NCBI GenBank assembly: GCA_903932425.1
Contig: CAIZGG010000374.1
Coordinates: forward strand, 1 to 64,000
Reading direction: 5' to 3'
Origin: an uncultured beta proteobacterium
Lineage (GTDB): Bacteria > Pseudomonadota > Gammaproteobacteria > Burkholderiales > Burkholderiaceae_B
DNA length: 64,000 bases
In this document: piece by piece, positions 49,307 to 59,026 of the stretch
How the letters are laid out: the number at the start of each line of letters is the position of its first letter
Position numbering within the stretch: position 1 is the first letter of the stretch
Program-made: the position numbers and the translations under genes
The notes under the pieces: generated by a model
Told to the model about the DNA's origin: nothing
Databases searched by the model: none
The model's input: the letters and a program-made list of their open reading frames with translations, nothing else

Positions 49307-50365
49307 ATGAAAATTATTGTGCTTCCAGGAGACGGAATTGGTGCTGAAACTGTAGCGGTTGCAGTTGATGCGTTAGAGCATGTGTCTAAGCAGTTCAACT
49401 TGGGCTTAAAGTTAGAGCACGATATTGCTGGGCATGACAGTCTCAAGAAATATGGCACGACCATCCACGACGGTTTGATGGAATCGGTAAAAAATGCTGA
49501 CGGCTTAATCTTGGGCCCAATGGCGACCTACGACTTCAAAGACGAATCAAAAGGCGAAATCAATCCATCCAAGTTCTTCAGAAAAGGGCTTGATCTGTTT
49601 GCAAATATTCGACCTGCAAAAACGTATCCTGGCAGTGGCACCACGTACAAGCCGCTTGACTTGGTCGTGGTGCGCGAAAACACTGAAGGTTTTTATGCCG
49701 ATCGAAATATCGAATCGGGCGGTAGCGAAATGTTGATTACACCAGACGTTGTTGTATCGCTGCGCCGTATTACACGTCAGTGCTGTGAGCGTATTGCTCG
49801 TTCTGCCTTTGAGTTGGCCATGACACGCAAAAAACATGTGACCATCGTACACAAGGCAAATGTATTGCGCATTGGCGATGGGATGTTTATTGATGCCTGC
49901 CACGCAGTGGCTAAAGAGTTTCCTGCTGTACAGGTCGACGATGTGATTGTTGACGCCATGATGGCTCATGTGGTGCGCGCCCCCGAGCGCTACGATGTGA
50001 TTGTCACGACTAATATGTTTGGCGACATTCTGTCTGACCTCACAGCTGAGTTGGCTGGCAGTTTAGGCATGGCGGCCTCGATTAATGCAGGAACCCATTA
50101 CGCCATGGCCCAAGCTGCACACGGCTCGGCGCCAGATATCGCCGGACAAAATATTGCCAATCCGTTTTCGCAAGTGTGTTCAGCTGCTATGTTGTTGACG
50201 TGGTACGGTCAGCGCGAGGGACGCCCAGAGTTTATTCAGGCTAGTCATGCCCTAGAGCAAGCGGTGACGCAAGCGATTGCTGCCAAAGAATCAACCCGTG
50301 ATATGGGCGGCAAACTTGGCACAAAAGAAACTGGGCAGGCGTTGCTTAAACGACTCGCCGCCTGA
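49307..50365 (+). CDS. Isocitrate/isopropylmalate dehydrogenase family protein
   Basis: 352 aa; LPGDGIGAE, VVRENTEGFYADRNIE, TNMFGDILSDLTAELAGSLGMAAS, AHGSAPDIAGQNIANP. Confidence 0.92.
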   Translation: MKIIVLPGDGIGAETVAVAVDALEHVSKQFNLGLKLEHDIAGHDSLKKYGTTIHDGLMESVKNADGLILGPMATYDFKDESKGEINPSKFFRKGLDLFANIRPAKTYPGSGTTYKPLDLVVVRENTEGFYADRNIESGGSEMLITPDVVVSLRRITRQCCERIARSAFELAMTRKKHVTIVHKANVLRIGDGMFIDACHAVAKEFPAVQVDDVIVDAMMAHVVRAPERYDVIVTTNMFGDILSDLTAELAGSLGMAASINAGTHYAMAQAAHGSAPDIAGQNIANPFSQVCSAAMLLTWYGQREGRPEFIQASHALEQAVTQAIAAKESTRDMGGKLGTKETGQALLKRLAA

Positions 50366-50428
50366 CGGGCGAAACAGCACGCGAGCTGAAATCAATAAAC
50401 GGCTCGCTGCTAAAGCAGACACCCTGGC

Positions 50429-50803
50429 TTAGTATGCGGTCAACGCAAAGGCTGCGATCGCGTCTTGGATCGCCTCTTGTTCGCCAATCGCCGCGCTGGC
50501 TCGCAGTACGAGGTTGGGATGTTTAAGACGTGCTGTTTCAAGCAACGTAGGTAAGTCTTTACGTACGTGACTGCCTACGGCTAAAAATACCGGTATCACG
50601 GTAATCTGCTCAATCCCCGCGCTCACCATGTCATCAATCGCTTGGTCAAGTGTTGGTGTCATGCACTCAAGAAATGCCAGGCTTGCTGGCGAGTCGCTGA
50701 GAGTTTGCATTTTTTTTAGAATGCCTTCGAACGGCACGCGCCATTGTGGGTCTCGTGACCCATGGGCAAAAAGAATCGTACCGGTCGTTGCAGTGAGGGG
50801 CAT
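50429..50803 (-). CDS. cbiX: CbiX/SirB-type sirohydrochlorin chelatase (short form)
   Basis: 124 aa; ILFAHGSRDPQWRVPFE, ITVIPVFLAVGSHVRKDLP. Confidence 0.88.
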   Translation of the reverse strand: MPLTATTGTILFAHGSRDPQWRVPFEGILKKMQTLSDSPASLAFLECMTPTLDQAIDDMVSAGIEQITVIPVFLAVGSHVRKDLPTLLETARLKHPNLVLRASAAIGEQEAIQDAIAAFALTAY

Positions 50804-50821
50804 GAGAAGAACTATAAAAAG

Positions 50822-51598
50822 TTAAGCAGCAGCGCTGAAGTGATGTAACTGCCCAGCCGCCTGAAGAATATCGCCAATTAAAATGATCGCAGGGCTTGTC
50901 AGTTGCTCGGTCTCGATGGTTTCGCACATCGCTGAAAGATGCGTGCGCACCAACTTTTCATCAGAATATGTGGCAGATTTTATCAGGCCAACCGCCGTGT
51001 TTCCCGACATCCCAGAATTTAAAAGATTCTGCTGTATGACTGCGGCCCGTGTGAGTCCCATATAGATCACTAACGTCATCCCGCTTTCGGCCAAGGCGCG
51101 CCAGTTAGGCTGAGCCCCTTCGTCCTTAAGGTGACCTGTGACGAAGATCACGCCAGGTGAATGATGGCGGTGTGTGAGAGACACCCCAAAGGCAGAGGCG
51201 CCCGCGAGGCCTGCCGAAATCCCGTTGACGACAGTCACTTTGATCCTTTGGGCGTGCAAGGCCTCCATCTCTTCTCCCGCACGTCCAAAGATCAGGGGAT
51301 CGCCGCCCTTCAAGCGCGCAACCTTTAAGCCTGAGAGCGCGGCGCGCATCATAATTTTTTCAATAAATGATTGTGGCGTTGAGTGACACCCCCCACGCTT
51401 ACCCACATGAATAATGCGCGCCTGCGGATGGCAGTGGTCGAGAATGAGCGGGTTGACCAAGTCATCCACAAGAACGACATCAGCATGCCTTAAATACTTG
51501 ACTGCCTTCAGCGTCAGCAGCTCGGGGTCACCCGGACCCGCACCTATCAGTGCGACTTCTCCAGGTGAAAAAAACAGAGAATCAATGGAAGTATTCAT
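50822..51598 (-). CDS. cobA: Uroporphyrinogen-III C-methyltransferase
   Basis: 258 aa; VALIGAGPGDPELLTLKAVKYLRHADVVLVDDLV; RLKGGDPLIFGRAGEEMEAL. Confidence 0.95.
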   Translation of the reverse strand: MNTSIDSLFFSPGEVALIGAGPGDPELLTLKAVKYLRHADVVLVDDLVNPLILDHCHPQARIIHVGKRGGCHSTPQSFIEKIMMRAALSGLKVARLKGGDPLIFGRAGEEMEALHAQRIKVTVVNGISAGLAGASAFGVSLTHRHHSPGVIFVTGHLKDEGAQPNWRALAESGMTLVIYMGLTRAAVIQQNLLNSGMSGNTAVGLIKSATYSDEKLVRTHLSAMCETIETEQLTSPAIILIGDILQAAGQLHHFSAAA

Positions 51599-52533
51599 GG
51601 CAGTGGATCGACGAGAGCGTTAGGTACGATTCCGTAGGCGCGGTGTAAGACATTGACTTGGGCAACAAGGCTCAGTGGCAGGGTGCTAGGATCGAGCAGC
51701 ATCTTGTGATAAAGAGCGGCGGTCGCGCCAGGCAGAATACTTTCGGACGATTCGCATGCCTCAGAAAAGTACTGTGCTTCGAGTACTTGCGTACGCTCGA
51801 GTCCTTTGAACCGCAAGTGCAACTCTGGTAAGCGTCGTGGACTGGCCACCGGCTCACCCTCATGGCCGCGCATGGTCGCTACGTTCTCTGAAAAATTCTT
51901 GTAAAAGCCTTCAAGTACGGCGGGATAAGCAGGATGAGTGTAGTTATTCAGTTGAAACGATTGGCTTTGAATCGGATTGATGACCTTCGCTAAGACATGT
52001 CCTGTGTTACGAACTCCTATGACTTGTCGTACTAAAAGAAGTCTGTGCAGGGCTGGGCAGAGCACACTCAGCGGACAGTAGACAAAAGATTGATGCTCAA
52101 GCAGCAGGGGCAATTCGTTTAAGGTCTTGGCAATGGGCCAACCCATTTCGATAAAGAGTTGCTCAGAACTGGTGCGTTGTAGTTCCTCGTGAGCACCATG
52201 AACCAATACAAAATATCCCCTATCGGCTAAAAGTTTTGCAAGCAAGGGGGTCAGCAGGCTGGTCTTACGTGCACCGTTGTAAGACGGCAAGAGCCACACC
52301 GGTTTGCTAAGAGTTAAGCTTGGTAAAAACGGACGTAAAGCCTCATAAAAACCAGAGAGCTCTTCTGCAGTTTCACCTTTGATACGCATTGCCATGCAGA
52401 ACGCACCGAGTTCAAGCGATGAGGTCGCACTTGAAAGTATTAAGGTAAATAAATCTTTTGCCTCGGCGCGCGACAAATCACTCGCCCCTTTGCTGCCCCG
52501 TCCAATTTGCTTGAGATAGGCCTTAATCGACAT
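51595..52533 (-). CDS. ybiB: YbiB/TrpD2-like glycosyltransferase-fold protein
   Basis: 312 aa; anthranilate phosphoribosyltransferase-like fold motifs (DLFTLILSSATSSLELGAFCMAMRIKGETAEE, GVRNTGHVLAKVINP); overlaps both neighbouring genes. Confidence 0.78.
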   Translation of the reverse strand: MSIKAYLKQIGRGSKGASDLSRAEAKDLFTLILSSATSSLELGAFCMAMRIKGETAEELSGFYEALRPFLPSLTLSKPVWLLPSYNGARKTSLLTPLLAKLLADRGYFVLVHGAHEELQRTSSEQLFIEMGWPIAKTLNELPLLLEHQSFVYCPLSVLCPALHRLLLVRQVIGVRNTGHVLAKVINPIQSQSFQLNNYTHPAYPAVLEGFYKNFSENVATMRGHEGEPVASPRRLPELHLRFKGLERTQVLEAQYFSEACESSESILPGATAALYHKMLLDPSTLPLSLVAQVNVLHRAYGIVPNALVDPLP

Positions 52534-55357
52534 GAGAGGTCACCATATTTTTGAGCTCAGGCAAACAAGAGCCGCAGTTGGTACCGCAGTCGAGCTTGGT
52601 TTGTAAAACCGCCAAGAGGTCCTCTGGGTCAGACGAGGCCGTTTGCCGCAAACATTGTGTAATGGATTGTTCTGACACATCAAAACAGTTACAGACGATT
52701 TTTCCGCGGGGGACGATCGGCTGTGGTGCAACTTTGCCGGGCGAAAGCAGCTTACGTCCAAGCGCTGAGATGTCAGTTAATGTTTCTAAGTACTGTTTGA
52801 GCCAAAGGCGTGCCTCAAGATCAACCATCGAGCCGGTCAGCATGACCTGCGATAATATTTTTCTCTCAGTGCCGTGCTCTATGGCTAAGAGTCGCTCGAC
52901 AGACTTCCGTTGATCGCGATAAGCCATCACTGACTTCGCCTCTGTGGAGCGAGTGAAGCAAAATAACTCGCGTACGCGCTCAAGGAGTGCGGGCTCAAAC
53001 GGCTCGAGATTTGCTAAGGTCAGGCTCACGCCTGTTTGGTGTCGGGCGTCATCCCGTCCAAATAACGTGGCGGTCGCAAACGTGCAGTGAGTAAACAGTT
53101 CCCGTAGCTGGATATGTAAGAGCAGTGCGGTGTCCTCATCAAACCACCCGAAGGCGCTCAAATGCCAGGGTAAGTTGGCTTTTGAAATCTTAATGGCAGA
53201 AAATTTTAGTTCGGGCTGTTCCGAGATTGGGTCGCGCGCGCCAATGGTCAGACTATTTACGCCTTGCCCAACGGTCTTGCCAGCTCGCCCCGATACAAAC
53301 TCGGCTCCCCAGTGCATAGCGATGAACGCCTGAGAGCTTCGCAATCCCTTAGAAATTTGCACGGGTAAAACCTGCACGCCTCGACGCGACGTGACATACA
53401 CCAACTCGCCCTCACTTAATTCAAGTCTCTGAGCATCGCCGGTCGAGATCTCGATGCTGGCCTCTGGCGCATGTGAAAATAAACGCGCGAGCGTTCCGGT
53501 ACGGCTCATGCCATGCCATTGATCCCTGAGGCGGCCTGTCAGTAAACCAATCGGATAGCGCGCATCGGTGCGTTCGGCGGTCGCGCGATAGGGGGCCGTG
53601 ATAAACCGTGCTTTGCCGCTCGGGGTTTGAAACACACCGTCTCCGTACAAACGAGTACGCCCATTGAGCGCGCCGATTGGGTAGGGCCATTGCGCAGGCC
53701 CTCGCGCCTCAAGGCGCGCGTAGCTTAGGCCACTAATGTCGAGATCGCGGCCGCGCGTGAGTGCCTGATGATCCTTCCAGATGGTTTGCGCGTCTATGTA
53801 GTCAAAGAGAGAGGTTGCCGTGACTCGGTGATCGTGAGCGAGTTTGATTTCAAGACGCTTGGCGATGTCGACGGCAATTTCCCAATCTTGTCGGGCCTGG
53901 CCAAACGGGGCAAGTGCTGGCCGTACCCGAGAAATGCAACGCTCAGAATTCGTGACGGTGCCGTCTTTTTCTGCCCAGGTCGTTGCGGGCAGCAGCACGT
54001 CTGCATAGGCGGTTGTGGCGGTGTGTGCGTATGCGTCCTGAACCACCACAAACTCTGCGTGTTGTAAGGCTTCGTGCACCAGGGTTTGATCGGGCAGCGA
54101 CTGTGCCGGATTGGTGCAGACAATCCAGATCGCTTTAAGTTGTCCTGCGCGCAAGGCCTCAAACATCGGGATGGCAGTCAGCCCAGGCTTGGAGGGCACC
54201 TCGGGCACTCCCCAAAAATCAGCGACTTCTTGCCGGTGCGCCGGATTTTTCAAATCACGGTGGCCTGACAATAAGTTGGCCAGACCTCCTACCTCGCGTC
54301 CACCCATCGCATTAGGCTGACCTGTTAACGAGAAAGGCCCAGCTCCGGCTTTGCCAAGTTGCCCTGTGGCCAGGTGCAAATTGATAAGCGCAGTATTCTT
54401 ATCGGTACCTGAGGTGGATTGATTTAATCCTTGACAGTACAGCGAGAGTGTTGCGGCTGAGGTTGCAAATAGCTTGGCAGCCGTGTGCAAATCTTGCTCT
54501 GAGATCGCGCAAATCTCAGCAACTGCTTTTGGGGTGTAGTCGCGCACAAGGTTCTTTAATTCATTAAACCCCTCGGTGTGTGCATTGATATATCGTTGGT
54601 CGACCCAGTTTTCCCAAAGCATCAGGTGCAGCATGCCGTGGTAAAGCGCAACATCAGTACCCGGCAAAATCTGAAGAAACAAGTCTGCCATCTGTGCAGT
54701 CTCGGTGTGCCTGGGATCCACAACAATCAGTTTGAGGTCTGGATTAAGCTCTCGTGCGGCTTCGATGCGTCTAAACAAAATCGGATGCGCGAAGGCGGTG
54801 TTCGATCCGGTAATAAAAATAACCTTCGCGTGTTCGATATCTGAGTAGCTACAAGGAGGCGCGTCGGCGCCAAAGCTCTGCTTATAGCCTGCGACAGCAC
54901 TCGACATACACAGACGCGAATTGGTGTCGATATTATTGGTACCGATCAGGCCCTTCATCAATTTATTGAAGACGTAATAGTCTTCGGTTAGAAGTTGTCC
55001 CGACACATAGAGACCAACAGATTCTGGACCGTGCTCTTTAATAATGTCTGCGAAACGCTGTGCAACGTGCTCACTGGCCTCCTCCCAAGACACCTCTTCA
55101 CGAGATGCATCTTTGGTCAGACGTCTTTCAGGAGTTTGGGCGCGTGTTTGCGCATAAATGTGTGGTTGTGCCGTAAGCCCCAGCGTTGAGCCTTTACTGC
55201 ACAGTCGTCCGAAGTTTGCCGGATGCTCTGGATCACCCTCAACACTTTTGATCTCAACACGTCCGGCGACTGTTTCGGTGTGAATCAGCATGCCACAGCC
55301 TACGCCGCAGTAGCAGCAGGTGGTCTTGACGGTGCGCGGTTGAGAAGATATTTGCAT
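52523..55357 (-). CDS. nasA: Assimilatory nitrate reductase catalytic subunit with C-terminal Bfd-like [2Fe-2S] domain
   Basis: TCCYCGVGCGM 4Fe-4S, TGSNTAFAHPILFRRIE, GQPNAMGGREVGGLANLLSGHRD, C-terminal IVCNCFDVSE...CGTNCGSC. Start at MQISSQP (55357), overlapping the NirD stop by 1 bp. Confidence 0.95.
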   Translation of the reverse strand: MQISSQPRTVKTTCCYCGVGCGMLIHTETVAGRVEIKSVEGDPEHPANFGRLCSKGSTLGLTAQPHIYAQTRAQTPERRLTKDASREEVSWEEASEHVAQRFADIIKEHGPESVGLYVSGQLLTEDYYVFNKLMKGLIGTNNIDTNSRLCMSSAVAGYKQSFGADAPPCSYSDIEHAKVIFITGSNTAFAHPILFRRIEAARELNPDLKLIVVDPRHTETAQMADLFLQILPGTDVALYHGMLHLMLWENWVDQRYINAHTEGFNELKNLVRDYTPKAVAEICAISEQDLHTAAKLFATSAATLSLYCQGLNQSTSGTDKNTALINLHLATGQLGKAGAGPFSLTGQPNAMGGREVGGLANLLSGHRDLKNPAHRQEVADFWGVPEVPSKPGLTAIPMFEALRAGQLKAIWIVCTNPAQSLPDQTLVHEALQHAEFVVVQDAYAHTATTAYADVLLPATTWAEKDGTVTNSERCISRVRPALAPFGQARQDWEIAVDIAKRLEIKLAHDHRVTATSLFDYIDAQTIWKDHQALTRGRDLDISGLSYARLEARGPAQWPYPIGALNGRTRLYGDGVFQTPSGKARFITAPYRATAERTDARYPIGLLTGRLRDQWHGMSRTGTLARLFSHAPEASIEISTGDAQRLELSEGELVYVTSRRGVQVLPVQISKGLRSSQAFIAMHWGAEFVSGRAGKTVGQGVNSLTIGARDPISEQPELKFSAIKISKANLPWHLSAFGWFDEDTALLLHIQLRELFTHCTFATATLFGRDDARHQTGVSLTLANLEPFEPALLERVRELFCFTRSTEAKSVMAYRDQRKSVERLLAIEHGTERKILSQVMLTGSMVDLEARLWLKQYLETLTDISALGRKLLSPGKVAPQPIVPRGKIVCNCFDVSEQSITQCLRQTASSDPEDLLAVLQTKLDCGTNCGSCLPELKNMVTSHVD

Positions 55358-55695
55358 TACAAAGCGGCCAGTTGATCGCGCCGAAGAAACACCTCGTCCG
55401 CGACACACTTCACGTCATAGCGCCGAGTGCAACCTTCGTCGGGTTCAAGGGCGCAACCGTTCGCTAAGTTGATATTCCAGGCGTGAATCGGGCAGGTCAC
55501 GGCATGCCCGTGCACGATTCCCTGTGAAAGCGGACCACCCTTGTGGGGGCAGCGATCAAGGACCGCAAAGATAGTGTCGTCTGCAGCCTTAAAAATCGCG
55601 ATAGGACCTGCTGCCGCTCCGGTCACAACGCGTGCGCCCAGCGACGGGATATCTTGCTGCTTGCTCACCAAGACCCATTGTTCTGAAGTTGTCAT
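55357..55695 (-). CDS. nirD: Nitrite reductase small subunit (Rieske-type)
   Basis: 112 aa; DRCPHKGGPLSQGIVHGHAVTCPIHAWNINLANG. Confidence 0.95.
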   Translation of the reverse strand: MTTSEQWVLVSKQQDIPSLGARVVTGAAAGPIAIFKAADDTIFAVLDRCPHKGGPLSQGIVHGHAVTCPIHAWNINLANGCALEPDEGCTRRYDVKCVADEVFLRRDQLAAL

Positions 55696-55706
55696 CTTGA
55701 GTCCCT

Positions 55707-58151
55707 TTAGGTCAATTGAGACAGCGCGATCGTTTCAAACTGCTTGAGGTCTACTCCCGCCGCTTCGAAATCCTTCCAGGGGTCTGGGGCGTCTTTCAAG
55801 GCAAAGAGCAGGCGTTCAAAGAGCGCAAGGCGACCGGGTGCATCTTGCAAAATCCGCGCCTTGATATAGTCCATGCCAACGCGTTGCACATAGTGCACGG
55901 TACGTTCAAGGTACCAACCCTCTTCACGATACAGTTGGATAAACGCGCCAGAATATTCTTTGACCTCATCATCCGTTTTAAGCTTGCACAAAAACTCAGC
56001 GACTTCGGTTTTGATGCCGCCGTTACCAGCGATGTAGATTTCCCAGCCTGAGTCCACCCCAATGACTCCAACGTCTTTAATGCCAGCCTCGGCGCAGTTG
56101 CGCGGACAACCCGAGACCGCCAGCTTGACCTTATGGGGGGCGTACATACCAAAGAGCATTTTTTCAAGCCGTACGCCCATGTCCATTGAAAGCTGTGTAC
56201 CAAAACGGCAGTGCTCAGAGCCGACGCAAGTCTTGACTGTACGAATCGATTTTCCATAGGCGTGCCCGGAAGGCATGCCCAAATCTTTCCAGACCTCAGG
56301 GAGATCTTCCTTTTTGATACCCAGCAAATCAATGCGTTGACCGCCTGTGACTTTAACTGTTGGTACATTGAACTTATCGGCGACATCGGCAATGCGTCTC
56401 AACTCTGAAGCATTGGTTAGCCCGCCCCACATCCTCGGGATCACTGAATAGGTGCCATCTTTCTGAATATTGGCGTGGGCACGCTCGTTGATGAAGCGTG
56501 ATTGTGGATCATCTTTCGCTTCGTGCGGCCAGGTCGAGATCAGGTAATAGTTCAACGCTGGTCTGCAACTTGCGCAACCACTGGGCGTTCGCCAACCCAT
56601 TTCAGAGCGGATCTGCGCTTGGTTCAGATACTTATTTTCACGTATCGCCACACGCACCGCATCATGAGAGTGATCGGTGCACGCGCACATGGCTTTTTTC
56701 TTGGGCGTTTCTGAATAGCTGGTACCCAGGCAGTTCATTAAAATTTGCTCGACCAACCCTGTACAAGATCCGCAAGACGCGCTGGCTTTAGTGCACTTGC
56801 GTACATCCTCAAGGGTGAAGAGCCCTTGATCTTTGATCGCTCTGACGATCTTGCCTTTGTTGACGCCATTGCAACCGCAAACTTCATCGGCGTCGAGCAT
56901 CGCCGCGGCTTTGTTGTGGCCCTCGTGGCCAACGTCGCCGATATTGCTTTCACCAAAAATTAACGTATCCCGAATACTTGCAATATTTTTTTCTTCGCGT
57001 AAAAGCTTAAAGTACCAGGTGCCGTCAGCTGTATCACCGTACATGCAGGCACCCACCAGTTGATCATTTTTGACGACCAGCTTTTTATAAACACCTGCAA
57101 GTGGGTCAGACAATGTGATCTCTTCGCAGCCTTCACCCCCCATGAACTCGCCAGCTGAAAACAAATCAATGCCAGTGACTTTGAGTTTGGTTGAGGTCAC
57201 CGAGCCGCTGTAGCGAGCGATGCCGTATTCAGCCAAATGGTTGGCGCAGACTTTAGCCTGTTCAAATAATGGTGCGACTAGACCATAGACTGAACCACGG
57301 TGATTGACGCACTCACCGACCGCGTAGATCAATGGGTCAAACGTTTGCATGGTGTCGTTGACAATGATGCCGCGCGAGCAATGAATATTGGCAGCCTCGG
57401 CCAGCGCCGTGTTGGGGCGAATGCCCGCAGCCATCACAACTAAATCAGCCGCAATGGTTTCGCCGTCTTTGAAGCGGACCGCTGCGACGCGAGTCCCTTC
57501 GGCGTTGGGCAATAGTGCTTCTGTTTGTGTCTTAAGCTTGAAGTGAATGCCGCGATCTTCCAGACTTTTTTGTAAAAGATTCGAGGCGACTGGATCTAAC
57601 TGACGCTCCATCAACCAATCCATTAAGTGCACAACCGTGACCTTCATGCCTCGCACGCGTAAGCCATTCGCGGCTTCTAAGCCTAGCAAGCCACCACCGA
57701 TGACGACTGCGTGTTGATGCGAGGCGGCCGTGGCAATCATCTCGTTGGTATCTTTGATATCGCGGTAGGCGATGACACCTGGTAGCTCTTTGCCGGGCAC
57801 TGGAAGAATAAAGGGCAGTGATCCTGTGGCCAGCAAGAGGCGATCGTAGCGTTCGACGGTGCCGTCCGCAGCCTTTACCTCACGCGCCACGCGATCGATT
57901 TCAACGACTGTTTTGTCGAGATGAAGACGAATATTATTGTCGGCGTACCATTGCAAATCATTCAAAATGATTTGCTCGACGTTCTGTTCGCCGGATAGTA
58001 CCGGTGAAAGCAAAATTCGGTTGTAGTTTGGATAAGGTTCGCTCCCAAACACTGTGATGTCGTATAAGTCGGGTGCGAGCTTGAGCAGTTCTTCAAGCGT
58101 GCGCACGCCTGCCATACCGTTGCCCACTAATACCAGTTTCATTTTTTTCAT
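55707..58151 (-). CDS. nirB: Nitrite reductase large subunit (NAD(P)H, sirohaem)
   Basis: 814 aa; LVGNGMAGVRTLEEL, Bfd-like cysteines, sirohaem/4Fe-4S motif TCVGSEHCRFGTQ...VSGCPRNCAEAGIKD. Confidence 0.97.
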   Translation of the reverse strand: MKKMKLVLVGNGMAGVRTLEELLKLAPDLYDITVFGSEPYPNYNRILLSPVLSGEQNVEQIILNDLQWYADNNIRLHLDKTVVEIDRVAREVKAADGTVERYDRLLLATGSLPFILPVPGKELPGVIAYRDIKDTNEMIATAASHQHAVVIGGGLLGLEAANGLRVRGMKVTVVHLMDWLMERQLDPVASNLLQKSLEDRGIHFKLKTQTEALLPNAEGTRVAAVRFKDGETIAADLVVMAAGIRPNTALAEAANIHCSRGIIVNDTMQTFDPLIYAVGECVNHRGSVYGLVAPLFEQAKVCANHLAEYGIARYSGSVTSTKLKVTGIDLFSAGEFMGGEGCEEITLSDPLAGVYKKLVVKNDQLVGACMYGDTADGTWYFKLLREEKNIASIRDTLIFGESNIGDVGHEGHNKAAAMLDADEVCGCNGVNKGKIVRAIKDQGLFTLEDVRKCTKASASCGSCTGLVEQILMNCLGTSYSETPKKKAMCACTDHSHDAVRVAIRENKYLNQAQIRSEMGWRTPSGCASCRPALNYYLISTWPHEAKDDPQSRFINERAHANIQKDGTYSVIPRMWGGLTNASELRRIADVADKFNVPTVKVTGGQRIDLLGIKKEDLPEVWKDLGMPSGHAYGKSIRTVKTCVGSEHCRFGTQLSMDMGVRLEKMLFGMYAPHKVKLAVSGCPRNCAEAGIKDVGVIGVDSGWEIYIAGNGGIKTEVAEFLCKLKTDDEVKEYSGAFIQLYREEGWYLERTVHYVQRVGMDYIKARILQDAPGRLALFERLLFALKDAPDPWKDFEAAGVDLKQFETIALSQLT

Positions 58152-58159
58152 GATGATTC

Positions 58160-58975
58160 TTAAGCCTTTGCAGGTGCAGGGTGGCCTTGCTTGCGATATA
58201 AAAAGTCGATGACTGCGGTGCGGTAATCAAGGTATTGAGTGCTATGCGCTAACGCAACCCGATCGCGCGGGCGTTCGAGTTCGACTGATAAGATTTCACC
58301 GATACGCGCCGCGGGCCCATTGGTCATCATCACAATCCGATCCGATAGCAAAACGGCCTCGTCGACATCGTGCGTCACCATGACGGCCGTGCTGTTTTTA
58401 GACGCCATGATTTTGATCAGTTCGTCTTGCAAATTTGCACGTGTCAAAGCGTCGAGTGCACCAAAGGGCTCGTCAAGCAGCAATACTTGTGGCTCCATAG
58501 CCAGGGCGCGCGCGATACCAACACGCTGTTTCATGCCGCCTGATACCTCATGCGGCATTTTGTGTTGTGAGGCAGTCAAGCCCACTAAAGCCATCACTTC
58601 TTCAGTGCGTTCTTTCAACTGAGCGTTGGTTTCAGTGGCCGCAAAGACTCGCTCGACACCAAGATAAACGTTTTCAAAGCAAGATAGCCACGGCAGAAGT
58701 GAATGGTTTTGAAAGACCACCGCTCGGTTCGGGCCAGGCCCTGCAATTTCACGACCCGCACAGATCAGGCGACCCTCGGTTGGTAGCGTGAGGCCAGCGA
58801 TCAAATTGAGCAGGGTTGATTTGCCGCAACCCGAGTGCCCGATCAAGGTGATAAATTCACCTTGCCTGACGCTCAGATTGATATCCTTGAGCGCAATAAA
58901 AGGCCCTTTTTTTGTCTTAAACGTTTGCTGAACATCTTCAACCAGCAAGTAGCGCTCTAGTGTGCTTGGCTTCAT
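58160..58975 (-). CDS. nrtD: Nitrate ABC transporter ATP-binding protein
   Basis: 271 aa; GHSGCGKSTLLNLIAGL, VSGGMKQRVGIARALA; context. Confidence 0.92.
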   Translation of the reverse strand: MKPSTLERYLLVEDVQQTFKTKKGPFIALKDINLSVRQGEFITLIGHSGCGKSTLLNLIAGLTLPTEGRLICAGREIAGPGPNRAVVFQNHSLLPWLSCFENVYLGVERVFAATETNAQLKERTEEVMALVGLTASQHKMPHEVSGGMKQRVGIARALAMEPQVLLLDEPFGALDALTRANLQDELIKIMASKNSTAVMVTHDVDEAVLLSDRIVMMTNGPAARIGEILSVELERPRDRVALAHSTQYLDYRTAVIDFLYRKQGHPAPAKA

Positions 58976-59026
58976 GGTCAGCCTGTGATGTGTGAGGCAA
59001 GCGTGTTTGGATTCATGGCTCGCCTG

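Noticed and set aside
55796-56392. 198-aa minus-strand ORF within nirB
   Set aside because: Frame-shifted reading of nirB on the same strand; nirB frame has clear sirohaem motifs.
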